Source of the DNA: Campylobacteraceae bacterium
GTDB taxonomy: Bacteria > Campylobacterota > Campylobacteria > Campylobacterales > Sulfurospirillaceae
Direction: 5' to 3'
Assembly (NCBI GenBank): GCA_019162915.1
Contig: JAFLKZ010000060.1
Location: 4,898-14,705, forward strand
DNA length: 9,808 bases
A program made the translations under genes and the position numbers. Below the pieces are notes generated by a model. It made no database searches. It was not told where the DNA came from and saw only the letters and a program-made list of their open reading frames with translations. Position 1 is the first letter of the stretch. Each line of letters starts with the position of its first letter. Positions 1 to 6,916 of this stretch are shown here, piece after piece.

Positions 1-768
1 GAAACCAATACTTTTGCACTCAAAGAAGAGGGTAAAAAAATCGAACAAAGTAAACTAGCACAAGAAGATAAGTTTAATAAACTCAAAGAAGAGCTCAAAC
101 AAAGAGAGATGAATTATCTTGCAAGTATTAAGTCGTTAGAAACGGATCTTAAAGCCAAAGAGACACAGCTCGGTGGTGCTAAAAAAGATGAAAACACAAA
201 AGTAGTGAGTCTGGAAAAAGAGTTAAAAGCCAAAGAAGTTCTTTTACAAAATAACAAAGATGAATTAGCCCGTCAGTTAGCATCAAACGAACAAGTAACC
301 AAAACACTCAACGAAAAGATAAAAGCACTAGAATCTAGTCATAAAATGGCACTCAAAGTACAAACTGAAACACCTAAGTTAAGTGCTACTCAAAAACTTT
401 CCTTACTCGACAAGGTCACATGTGATGATATGGGTACAGGTGTTAATGCTATGTCCGATACTTGTAAGAAAAATGTTTCTGAGTTTTTAGCAAAATATGA
501 TAGTTCATACTTTTTTGAAGTCGCACCTATCGTTGACAATGGTGGATTTGCTTCTTTAAAACTTATCAAAAGTAAAAAAGTAGGAGTTGAGGATGCAGAG
601 ATAGAGAGAATTTCTAGTCTTGCTAATATAGGACTCGGAAAAGCTAGAGCGAAAGCGGGAGGCGAACTCATAGAAGCAAAACTAGGAGAAACCGCAAAAA
701 TAAGTTATACACTTTACAATATCGAACAAGACAAAGCACGTGGATTTCAAATAAGGGTGTATAAGTAG
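1..768 (+). CDS. Coiled-coil protein with conserved-looking C-terminal domain, 5' truncated
   Basis: The reading frame is already open at base 1, and 36 codons precede the first ATG (109). That stretch is the same Lys/Glu/Gln-rich sequence as what follows, so the gene most likely begins outside the window and the ATG at 109 is internal. Of the 255 residues present, about 1-115 have heptad-like, charged, glycine-poor composition with repeated KAKE/LEKELKAKE patterns, typical of a long coiled coil. From about residue 130 the composition changes to a compact alpha/beta domain with two cysteines (about 141 and 155) and a GLGKARAKAGGELI helix followed by a strand ending in FQIRVYK. That helix-strand arrangement faintly recalls OmpA-like peptidoglycan-binding domains (inference, weak). 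An envelope-associated role is possible, but any signal peptide would be outside the window. The stop lies 3 bp before the methyltransferase start, so the two are probably co-transcribed. Confidence 0.8.
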   Translation, partial: ETNTFALKEEGKKIEQSKLAQEDKFNKLKEELKQREMNYLASIKSLETDLKAKETQLGGAKKDENTKVVSLEKELKAKEVLLQNNKDELARQLASNEQVTKTLNEKIKALESSHKMALKVQTETPKLSATQKLSLLDKVTCDDMGTGVNAMSDTCKKNVSEFLAKYDSSYFFEVAPIVDNGGFASLKLIKSKKVGVEDAEIERISSLANIGLGKARAKAGGELIEAKLGETAKISYTLYNIEQDKARGFQIRVYK

Positions 769-771
769 ATT

Positions 772-1470
772 ATGAATTTATTTCAGTTGGACGAAGGATA
801 TAGATACAATAGCGATACATTGCTCCTCTATGACTTTGTGACTTCATTTAAGCCTAAAGGGAACTTGCTGGATGTTGGATGCGGATGTGGCATTTTAGGG
901 CTACTTATTAAGAGAGATTTTCCTCTCTTATCGCTTCATCTCCTTGATGTACAGATACAAAATTGCACCTTAGCAAAAGAGAATGCAATGCAAAATAAGG
1001 TACCAATAGAAAGCCTTACATGTAATGATTTTTTAAAGCAAAAGTTTGAGCAAAAATTTGATTTTATCATTTCAAATCCTCCTTTTTATCACAAAGGAAC
1101 CATGAAAAGTGATGATGACTCTTTGTCGATAAGCAGACACAGTTCACATCTTCCTTTTGAAAAATTTTCAGAAAAAGTCACTAAGTCACTGACCAATAAA
1201 GGGTACTTTATCTTCTGTTATGATGCTAAACAACTCGATTTTATCACGCATGCTTTACTGGAAAATGGACTTAAGATTGAAGATATGTGTTTTGTACATG
1301 TAAGTGCTGACAAAGAGGCTTCTTTAGTGCTTGTACGTGCGAGGAAGAGTTCAAAGTCATTGTGTAAAATTCATCCACCTCTATTTGTTTATGAAAAGGG
1401 TGAATTATCACCTAAAGTACAAGCAATATTTAATAAATCACAAACAAAGAGTCTTTCATGGAAAATATAA
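772..1470 (+). CDS. TrmN6-like SAM-dependent N6-adenine methyltransferase
   Basis: This 232-residue protein has the Rossmann methyltransferase signature. The SAM-binding glycine loop DVGCGCGILGLL is at 34-45, an acidic residue ends strand 2 (LLD, 57-59), and the catalytic NPPF motif is at 102-105. NPPF/NPPY is the motif of N6-adenine and N5-glutamine methyltransferases. The N-terminal GYRYNSDTLLL (9-19) matches the start of the YfiC/TrmN6 group, which in E. coli methylates A37 of tRNA-Val1, so tRNA is the best-guess substrate. Family placement is firm, the exact target is inferred. The start is placed at 772, 3 bp after the preceding stop. An AAGGG at 753-757 is rather far away, so translational coupling is likely. 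The 3' end overlaps the next gene. By recollection the C. jejuni counterpart is Cj0495. Confidence 0.88.
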   Translation: MNLFQLDEGYRYNSDTLLLYDFVTSFKPKGNLLDVGCGCGILGLLIKRDFPLLSLHLLDVQIQNCTLAKENAMQNKVPIESLTCNDFLKQKFEQKFDFIISNPPFYHKGTMKSDDDSLSISRHSSHLPFEKFSEKVTKSLTNKGYFIFCYDAKQLDFITHALLENGLKIEDMCFVHVSADKEASLVLVRARKSSKSLCKIHPPLFVYEKGELSPKVQAIFNKSQTKSLSWKI

Positions 1471-1838
1471 TGAAATGTGAGGGATTTAACTACGCTTTTG
1501 ACCAAAATGCTTGTCAGAGTTGTTCTGGTAAATGTTGTATTGGAGAGAGTGGTTATATCTGGGTTAACGAGAAAGAGCGTGAAGCCATTGCTCAAAAATT
1601 AAATATGCCAAAAGCGTCATTTATTGATGCTTATTTGGCGAAAATACGCTATCGTTTCACGATTAAAGAAATAGCCTATGAAGGCGGATATGGTTGCGTC
1701 TTTTTTGATATGGAAAAAAGAAGCTGTTCTATCTATGAAGTACGTCCAGAGCAATGTCGAACTTTCCCTTTTTGGGATTATTTTAAAGAAAATATAAATG
1801 AGGTAGCAGAAGAATGTCCCGGTATTATTCGCTCTTAA
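1458..1838 (+). CDS. YkgJ-family cysteine-cluster protein (putative metal or Fe-S binding)
   Basis: A small protein of 126 residues with nine cysteines: C7, the cluster C19-x2-C22-x3-C26-C27, then C80, C90, C100 and C120. The cluster plus CSIYEVRPEQCRTFPFW (90-106) and the final CPG are typical of the YkgJ/UPF0153 family, described as zinc- or iron-chelating. Its biochemical role is not established, and I infer only metal or Fe-S coordination in the cytoplasm, as no signal peptide is visible. The start at 1458 overlaps the methyltransferase by 13 bp and has AAAGAG at 1447-1452. An in-frame ATG at 1470 (residue 5), overlapping the upstream stop as TAATG and preceded by GGAAA, is an equally credible start. 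The 3' end overlaps the lipoprotein gene by 25 bp. The C. jejuni counterpart is probably Cj0496. Confidence 0.87.
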   Translation: MENIMKCEGFNYAFDQNACQSCSGKCCIGESGYIWVNEKEREAIAQKLNMPKASFIDAYLAKIRYRFTIKEIAYEGGYGCVFFDMEKRSCSIYEVRPEQCRTFPFWDYFKENINEVAEECPGIIRS

Positions 1839-3076
1839 TCGTAGTATTGTTACTCGCAGGTTGTAGCACTAAAGAAGTTGTATACAACGAAACCACTAAA
1901 AAATCTTTTGAAGAAGAGGACAATCTCATCTTCCAAGCGCTAGAGTATCAGACCAAAGGTGATTATGTTAACGCTCGAAAAGTTTATCATACACTGTATG
2001 ACCAAAGCCAAAAGAAAATATATCTTACAGAAGAAGCAGGACTCGCTTTTGTTTTAAATGATAAGGATGCGTTAAATTTGATTCTTATGGGCATTAAAAA
2101 GTATCCTGAAGAAAAAAATTTTAACAGACTTTTAGTAGGACAGTATGTTAAAGAGGGTAGATATAATGATGCAGAACAAGAAATTTTAAAACTTATAGCA
2201 CTTGATAAAAGTGTTCAACATCTTAGCATTGCGGGTAATTTATATCTTCAAATGAAAGCTTATGATTTAGCACTAAAATATTTTGAAAGTGCTTATAAAC
2301 AAGAACAATCTGAAGAAATTCTCATCAATATTGTGGAATTACAATATCGATTTTTAGGAAAAAAGGATGATGCCATTGCACATCTTGAAACCTATGCAAA
2401 TATAGAGGGCTGTGGCAATAGTGTTTGTTTTAAACTCATTGAAATTTACGGAAGAGATAGAAACGTCAAAGGACTGATTTCAACCTATAAAAAACTCTAT
2501 AAACAATATCAAAATGAAGAATTTGCTAAAAAAATAGTTGAACTTTTACTCTATACCAAAGATGTGAAAGAGGCTATCTCATTTTTAGAAAAAACAAAAT
2601 ATAACCAAGATATGCTTTTAGATATCTATGCTACGCAAAAACGATTTAACGATGCTTATAAACTTGCGCAAAAGCTTTATGAAGAGAGTAAAAATCTTGA
2701 TTATTTAGGCAAAATGGCAATTTATGAGTATGAAATCAATAAAAAAAATCTCTCCCTTGAAGTGTTGCAATCTATCTCTAAAAAGTTTGATGAAGTTATT
2801 ATGGGACTAAGAGATTCTGTTTATTTTAATTATTATGGATATTTACTGATTGACCACGATATTAATCTTAAAAAAGGTATTAACCTCGTACAAGAAGCAC
2901 TTAAAATGGAGCCTAATTCACCTTTTTATTTGGATTCTTTAGCATGGGGACTTTATAAACTTGGTAATTGCGCTGAAGCTTATGAAATTATGAAATATTT
3001 TGGTGAAACTATCTATGAAGAAGAAGTGGCTATGCACTTTGATGCTATTAAAAAATGTATGAAAGAGAAAAAATGA
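1814..3076 (+). CDS. TPR-repeat lipoprotein
   Basis: The 420-residue product begins with a short signal peptide: MSRYY, a hydrophobic run of L, I and V, then the lipobox LLAGC with the lipidated cysteine at residue 17. After removal of the signal peptide it would be anchored to a membrane, probably the outer one since S18 follows the cysteine rather than Asp (inference). The mature part is almost all helical, with TPR-like units at about 36-69, 102-133, 134-165 and 167-199. A well-formed C-terminal unit with SPFYLDSLAWGLYKLG lies near 369-385. TPR arrays bind protein partners, so assembly or scaffold function in the periplasm is likely, but no specific partner can be named. GAGG at 1800-1803 lies 10 nt before the ATG. 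The start is inside the upstream gene and the stop shares bases with trpC. Matches Cj0497 of C. jejuni in position and type, from memory. Confidence 0.9.
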   Translation: MSRYYSLLIVVLLLAGCSTKEVVYNETTKKSFEEEDNLIFQALEYQTKGDYVNARKVYHTLYDQSQKKIYLTEEAGLAFVLNDKDALNLILMGIKKYPEEKNFNRLLVGQYVKEGRYNDAEQEILKLIALDKSVQHLSIAGNLYLQMKAYDLALKYFESAYKQEQSEEILINIVELQYRFLGKKDDAIAHLETYANIEGCGNSVCFKLIEIYGRDRNVKGLISTYKKLYKQYQNEEFAKKIVELLLYTKDVKEAISFLEKTKYNQDMLLDIYATQKRFNDAYKLAQKLYEESKNLDYLGKMAIYEYEINKKNLSLEVLQSISKKFDEVIMGLRDSVYFNYYGYLLIDHDINLKKGINLVQEALKMEPNSPFYLDSLAWGLYKLGNCAEAYEIMKYFGETIYEEEVAMHFDAIKKCMKEKK

Positions 3077-3861
3077 TACTAGATGAAATTATTAAAAGAA
3101 CCCGTGAAGATTTAGAAAAAAAGAAAAAAGAATATAGCATGGACTGGTTAGGTCGAAGTCTTTCTTTTAACCCTTTTATGCCTCGTGATGTGAAACCTTA
3201 TCTTAGAGCAACCCCGCAGAATCCTTATCGTATTATCGCTGAAGTTAAAAAAGCTAGTCCTAGTAAAGGTATTATTAAAGAAAATTTTGACCCACTTCTT
3301 ATCGCAAAAGCTTACGAACTAGGAGGGGCTGATGCCATTTCTGTTTTGACTGAGCCTCATTATTTTCAAGGAAATTTGGAGTATTTAGCAGGCATTCGTC
3401 GTTATGTGCCAACACCACTTTTACGCAAAGATTTTATCATCGATGAGTATCAAGTTCTTGAAGCGGTGGTTTATGGCGCCGACTTTGTACTGCTTATCGC
3501 TAAAGCACTTAGTAAGCAAGAACTAAAGCATCTTCTTGAGTATGCCCTACGACTTGGAATGGAAGTTTTAGTTGAAATACACGATAAAGATGATTTGATT
3601 AAAGCTATCTTTGCAGGTGCCAATATCATCGGTATCAATCATCGCAATCTAGAGACATTTGAAATGGATATGACACTGAGTGAAAAGCTTATGCCTTTGA
3701 TTCCTAATGGAAAAATTATCGTGGCAGAGAGTGGTCTTAAAGACAAAGAGACGATTGTACACTTAAGTAAAATAGGCGTTGATGCTTTTTTAATTGGTGA
3801 GTATTTTATGAGAGAAGATGACATAGAAGCTTCACTCAAAGAGTTTAAAAGAGTTAACTGA
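3073..3861 (+). CDS. trpC: Indole-3-glycerol phosphate synthase
   Basis: TrpC converts 1-(2-carboxyphenylamino)-1-deoxyribulose 5-phosphate to indole-3-glycerol phosphate in tryptophan biosynthesis. All hallmark residues of the TIM barrel are visible: EVKKASPSKG at 57-66 (E57, K59), LLRKDF at 116-121 (K119, catalytic acid), VEIH with E168, GINHRNL with N189, and AESG with E219-S220. The length of 262 residues is normal. I start at 3073 rather than the in-frame ATG at 3055. MILDEII is the usual family N-terminus, AAAGAG sits at 3062-3067, and 3073 gives the common ATGA overlap with the lipoprotein stop. INHRNL replaces the more usual INNRNL, a neutral variation. No other trp gene is nearby, so trpC is detached from its pathway, as I recall for C. 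jejuni Cj0498. Confidence 0.96.
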   Translation: MILDEIIKRTREDLEKKKKEYSMDWLGRSLSFNPFMPRDVKPYLRATPQNPYRIIAEVKKASPSKGIIKENFDPLLIAKAYELGGADAISVLTEPHYFQGNLEYLAGIRRYVPTPLLRKDFIIDEYQVLEAVVYGADFVLLIAKALSKQELKHLLEYALRLGMEVLVEIHDKDDLIKAIFAGANIIGINHRNLETFEMDMTLSEKLMPLIPNGKIIVAESGLKDKETIVHLSKIGVDAFLIGEYFMREDDIEASLKEFKRVN

Positions 3862-4352
3862 TGGATTACATGTATGCTCCATGGAGAAATGCTTATATGG
3901 CTCATAAAAAAGAGGAATGTGTATTTTGTCACATCACCAATAATCCTACGTTAGATGAAGAGCATCATGTTTTATACCGAGATGATTTTTGTTTTATTGT
4001 CATGAACCGTTTTCCTTATACACCAGGACATTTCATGGTTATTCCTCATTTTCATACGGATGCGATTGAAGAATTAAATGAAGAACACTGGTTACATATC
4101 TCTTGTCTTGTCCAAAAATGTGTCAAAATGCTCAAAGTTGGCTTTGGTGCACAAGGCGTTAATTTGGGTATGAATCTTGGCAAAAGTGGTGGAGCAGGCA
4201 TTGCTGAACATGTGCACTATCATATCATTCCAAGATGGACAGGGGATACCAATTTCATCACGACTATCGCGGATACGAGAGTTTATGGAAATGATTTTGA
4301 TAAAATTTTCAATAAAATGAAAGCACTCATTGCTGAGTATATTTCATGTTGA
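3861..4352 (+). CDS. HIT-family nucleotide hydrolase/phosphorylase-like protein
   Basis: This 163-residue protein carries the histidine-triad motif HVHYH at 117-121 (HxHxH, where the middle His of the triad forms the nucleotidyl intermediate in this superfamily), followed by IIPRW. The N-terminal MYAPWRNAYM and C20-x2-C23 are typical of the bacterial branch related to Fhit and Ap4A phosphorylase (Rv2613c-like), where Cys and His residues can bind a structural zinc. The role is thus cleavage of a dinucleoside polyphosphate or nucleoside phosphoramidate or ester; the true substrate is unknown. NRFPYTPGHFMVIP (49-62) is the conserved family core. The ATG shares one base with the trpC stop (TGATG), and AAAAGAG at 3847-3853 is the ribosome binding site. 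The gene overlaps mnmH by 7 bp. Probable equivalent of Cj0499. Confidence 0.92.
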   Translation: MDYMYAPWRNAYMAHKKEECVFCHITNNPTLDEEHHVLYRDDFCFIVMNRFPYTPGHFMVIPHFHTDAIEELNEEHWLHISCLVQKCVKMLKVGFGAQGVNLGMNLGKSGGAGIAEHVHYHIIPRWTGDTNFITTIADTRVYGNDFDKIFNKMKALIAEYISC

Positions 4353-5380
4353 TTGAGATAGGTATAGATGAATTTATCTCAAAAAAACCAGAATTCAACC
4401 TTCTCATTGATGCTAGAAGTCCTAAAGAGTTTGCAGAATCACACATCGCACAATCACAAAATTTTTATGCTTTAAACGACGCGCAACACCAAGAAGTTGG
4501 AACGCTTTACAAACAAATCTCCCGCAATGATGCCAAAGCATTAGGGGCACAGTATATTTGCCAAAATGTTGCTTTGCATATTCAAGAGATTTATAAAAAC
4601 TATAAGATTGGTAGTAAAATAGGCATTTATTGCGCTAAAGGTGGACTGCGTTCAAGCTCAATAGCCCTTATACTCTCCAACATTGGTTATCAAGTTTATA
4701 GGCTCATCGGTGGCTATAAAAGTTATCGCTTTTTTGCTATCTCTTATCTTGAAAATCTACCCCATAAAAATTTTATTGTTTTGGGTGGAAATACAGGATG
4801 TGGAAAAAGTGAACTGCTTCAAGATTTACCCAATGCTATTGACTTGGAAAAAATGGCCAATCACTTAGGTTCTACCTTTGGAAGTATCAAAGGGGAGCAA
4901 CCTAACCAAAAAGAGTTCCAAAATAGACTGGTAGAGATATTTTCTACCACTGATGTTAACGCTTATATCTTTATAGAAGGAGAAAGTGTTCGCATGGGAA
5001 AAGTGATGCTCCCATCCAAACTACACGATGCCATGAAAGAAAGCTTTAGAGTAGAAATCACAGCACCTCTGTCGCAAAGAGTGGAGAGAATTCTTAAAGA
5101 TTATTATGCGATTACGCCTGATTTTTTTTACAGTTCAATGGAAACCATAACGCCTTATATTAAAAAATCATCTAAAGAAGAAGCCATTATTGCGTATGAG
5201 AAGGGTGACTTAGCAAGTGTTGCGGAGATACTTTTAGTTGATTATTATGATGTGGTTTATAAAAAGCCAAAAAGAGTCGATCGCGTGATAGAAAACGATG
5301 AACATACTCAAACGATAGAAGTGCTGAAGGCTTTACATGTAAGCTTTAAAAGTTGTGCATATGATAGTGCGAGTGATTGA
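4346..5380 (+). CDS. mnmH: tRNA 2-selenouridine synthase (rhodanese + P-loop)
   Basis: MnmH (SelU, YbbB) replaces the sulfur of 2-thiouridine at the wobble position of certain tRNAs with selenium from selenophosphate, via a geranylated intermediate. Residues about 1-130 form a rhodanese domain with the catalytic-loop cysteine in YCAKGGLRSSS (C96, equivalent to C97 of the E. coli enzyme). A P-loop domain follows, with Walker A GGNTGCGKS at 147-155 and the family-specific DLEKMANHLGSTFG. The length of 344 residues is close to the E. coli protein. The start lies 7 bp inside the HIT gene with no strong Shine-Dalgarno, suggesting coupled translation. The last 35 bp overlap the convergent ATPase gene. 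Activity implies the cell makes selenophosphate (selD), which is not in the window. Cj0500 appears to be the C. jejuni counterpart. Confidence 0.92.
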   Translation: MLIEIGIDEFISKKPEFNLLIDARSPKEFAESHIAQSQNFYALNDAQHQEVGTLYKQISRNDAKALGAQYICQNVALHIQEIYKNYKIGSKIGIYCAKGGLRSSSIALILSNIGYQVYRLIGGYKSYRFFAISYLENLPHKNFIVLGGNTGCGKSELLQDLPNAIDLEKMANHLGSTFGSIKGEQPNQKEFQNRLVEIFSTTDVNAYIFIEGESVRMGKVMLPSKLHDAMKESFRVEITAPLSQRVERILKDYYAITPDFFYSSMETITPYIKKSSKEEAIIAYEKGDLASVAEILLVDYYDVVYKKPKRVDRVIENDEHTQTIEVLKALHVSFKSCAYDSASD

Positions 5381-6098
5381 AATCTTTGTGTTGATGTTGA
5401 TGGATATGCAATAAATTTCCCTCTATCAATGTTTGTCGGTCACTCATCAGCTTTTCAATTTCTCCATCAAAAATAATTTGATGTTTATCATTGAGGACTA
5501 ATGCTTTATCTCCCATCTCGTAAGCGATAGATATGTTATGGGTTGAGATAAGTGTGGTGATTTGCATCTCATGTATCAAATCTACAAACCAACCCGTTGT
5601 TTTAGGGTCCATATTTGCGGTTGGTTCATCTAAGAGTAAAAACTCAGGCTCAAGTGCTAAAATAGCGCATAACATCACTTTTTGCTTTTCGCCTCCGCTC
5701 AGTTTTAAAGGAGAGTCTTCAAGATATTTTGTCAGGAAAAATTTTTCTGCTATTTGCTTTACTCTATCATTAATATCACTGATATCAAACTCTCTAAGCC
5801 CAAAAGCTATTTCATCAAAAACCGTAGGATTAAAAATCATGGTATCGGGATTTTGAAATAAAATACCTTCCTCTTTTCTAAAACTTTTAGTAACACTTTT
5901 TTGAGTGACTAAATTGTTTTTATAATAGTAATGCCCCTCTCCAAAATAAAGAGCTGAAAGAATCCGAAGAAGGGTACTTTTACCGCTACCGTTGTTTCCA
6001 AGCAAGACAATTTTTTCTCCTTTTTGGATGTCAAAAGAGATATTGTCTAAAACAATTTTATCTTCATACTGATACGACATATTTTCAAGCTTTATCAA
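5346..6098 (-). CDS. cbiO: ECF transporter ATPase for nickel/cobalt (CbiO/NikO)
   Basis: ATP-hydrolysing subunit of the metal uptake transporter encoded with the three upstream genes; cytoplasmic face of the inner membrane. Motifs in order are Walker A GNNGSGKST (34-42), Q-loop Q82 in LFQNPD, ABC signature LSGGEKQKV (133-141), Walker B FLLLDE (153-158) and H-loop H187. Unusually, residues 231-248 contain eight histidines alternating with other residues (HIHQHQH and HSHYHMH), a probable metal-binding tail consistent with Ni or Co handling. The start is TTG at 6098: AAGGGG at 6109-6104 lies 5 nt upstream, and IKLENMSYQY is the normal first strand of the fold. The alternative ATG at 6080 would delete it. 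The gene overlaps cbiQ by 14 bp and ends inside mnmH on the opposite strand. Confidence 0.93.
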   Translation of the reverse strand: MIKLENMSYQYEDKIVLDNISFDIQKGEKIVLLGNNGSGKSTLLRILSALYFGEGHYYYKNNLVTQKSVTKSFRKEEGILFQNPDTMIFNPTVFDEIAFGLREFDISDINDRVKQIAEKFFLTKYLEDSPLKLSGGEKQKVMLCAILALEPEFLLLDEPTANMDPKTTGWFVDLIHEMQITTLISTHNISIAYEMGDKALVLNDKHQIIFDGEIEKLMSDRQTLIEGNLLHIHQHQHKDFNHSHYHMHNF

Positions 6099-6651
6099 AA
6101 AATCCCCTTGCTTTCAGCGCCAAACTTTTTTCTTCACTATCATACAATGCTTTTTTGAAAAAATAACCAAAGACTGAAGTGATAAACTCTTTCTTATGAC
6201 GTTCACTCATCTTTTTAGCCATTCTACTTTTCAGTGAAAGTAAAAAATTTTCATAACTTCTTTGATAACTGATAATTTGAGATAAAGCCATCGTAAAGAG
6301 GAAACTAAGGGTGCTAGAAAAAGATAAAACAGACGCTACATTGACACTTTTTGAAAATAAAATAGTCATAAATGTCAAATCAAAAACTCTAAAATTGAAA
6401 AGTAATACAAAATCAAACCAAGGTTGATTTTTAAGTAATGCCATAACAATAAAACCAATACTAATCGTGACATTAAATACTAAAAAAGATTTTATACAAC
6501 TTTTAACAATTGAAACTAATTTTTGTTGTGAGAGAAACAGTAAAAAAAGTCCAAAAATAGATAAAAAATAGAAGCTATGACTCGATAAAACAATGCCTAA
6601 CCCTAAAATATAAGAAAAAAAAATCACTTTATTTGACAACTTTTTTCCCAA
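6085..6651 (-). CDS. cbiQ: ECF transporter coupling membrane protein (CbiQ/NikQ)
   Basis: Integral membrane protein of 188 residues that links the substrate-binding subunit to the ATPase. Hydrophobic segments are seen at about 8-23, 26-42, 53-73 and 106-127, with another weak one near 85-100. The cytoplasmic coupling helices of EcfT proteins are recognisable: SLKSRM at 139-144, a degenerate first motif, and LKARGF at 179-184, the classical Ala-Arg-Gly motif. The protein ends five residues after that. It is shorter than many CbiQ proteins (from memory 200-260 residues). The start is uncertain. TTG at 6651 gives the longest frame, overlapping the previous gene by 23 bp. TTG at 6639 has GGGA 6 nt upstream, and GTG at 6627 lies just past the upstream stop. 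The position between cbiM and cbiO makes the assignment firm despite low sequence conservation. Confidence 0.85.
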   Translation of the reverse strand: MGKKLSNKVIFFSYILGLGIVLSSHSFYFLSIFGLFLLFLSQQKLVSIVKSCIKSFLVFNVTISIGFIVMALLKNQPWFDFVLLFNFRVFDLTFMTILFSKSVNVASVLSFSSTLSFLFTMALSQIISYQRSYENFLLSLKSRMAKKMSERHKKEFITSVFGYFFKKALYDSEEKSLALKARGFFDKA

Positions 6652-6916
6652 TCATTATGATATAAAAAAATACAAATATAAGCGCAATCCCTAAAAAGGC
6701 TGAGAGATAATAAGCAACCACTTCATTGATACCAGACATATTATAATCAGGCATCAATGCCTTCATATTGAATGCCTCATTAATACCTTTGGGGACGAAA
6801 CCTAAAACTTCTTGATAATACGCTGTATCCCATTCTGCCCAAGCAGGATTTTCACTAATAAGCCCAAGTGGAATCAATGCTAAGAGCGCGAAGAGGGGAT
6901 AAAATATTTTTTTCAT
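6629..6916 (-). CDS. Small two-helix membrane subunit of the Ni/Co transporter (NikN/CbiN-position)
   Basis: A 95-residue protein with an N-terminal hydrophobic segment (about 4-20, possibly an uncleaved or cleaved signal), a central extracytoplasmic loop of about 50 residues, and a second membrane helix (about 68-90) ending in the basic GKKVVK. The loop has conserved-looking AEWDTAYYQEVLGFVPKG and MPDYNMSG stretches. By position it replaces CbiN or NikN, the small partner that in known CbiMNQO/NikMNQO systems helps load metal into the M subunit. The sequence is not classical CbiN. It resembles the small proteins found beside NikM/CbiM in anaerobic proteobacteria (recollection, moderate certainty). 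The start ATG overlaps the cbiM stop as ATGA, with AAAGAGAG about 7 nt upstream. Metal loading is inferred from context. Confidence 0.8.
   Translation of the reverse strand: MKKIFYPLFALLALIPLGLISENPAWAEWDTAYYQEVLGFVPKGINEAFNMKALMPDYNMSGINEVVAYYLSAFLGIALIFVFFYIIMIGKKVVK

Noticed and set aside
390..671. Minus-strand open frame of 93 codons
   Set aside because: Lies wholly inside the coiled-coil gene and has no family features; shadow of the real frame.
1389..1595. Minus-strand frame across the methyltransferase/YkgJ junction
   Set aside because: Antisense to two well-supported genes, with no motif.
3639..3932. Minus-strand frame opposite the trpC end and HIT start
   Set aside because: Antisense shadow; both sense genes have catalytic motifs in this interval.
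5378..5380. UGA at the end of mnmH as a selenocysteine codon
   Set aside because: The gene is already full length at this stop, and no conserved cysteine position corresponds to it.
5340..5410. Rho-independent terminator between mnmH and the transporter operon
   Set aside because: No GC-rich stem with a U-run; only a loose TGCATAT/ATATGCA pairing about 40 bp apart.
5533..5856. Plus-strand frame of 107 codons
   Set aside because: Antisense to the ABC ATPase core (Walker B and signature region); low-complexity Ser/Ile-rich product.
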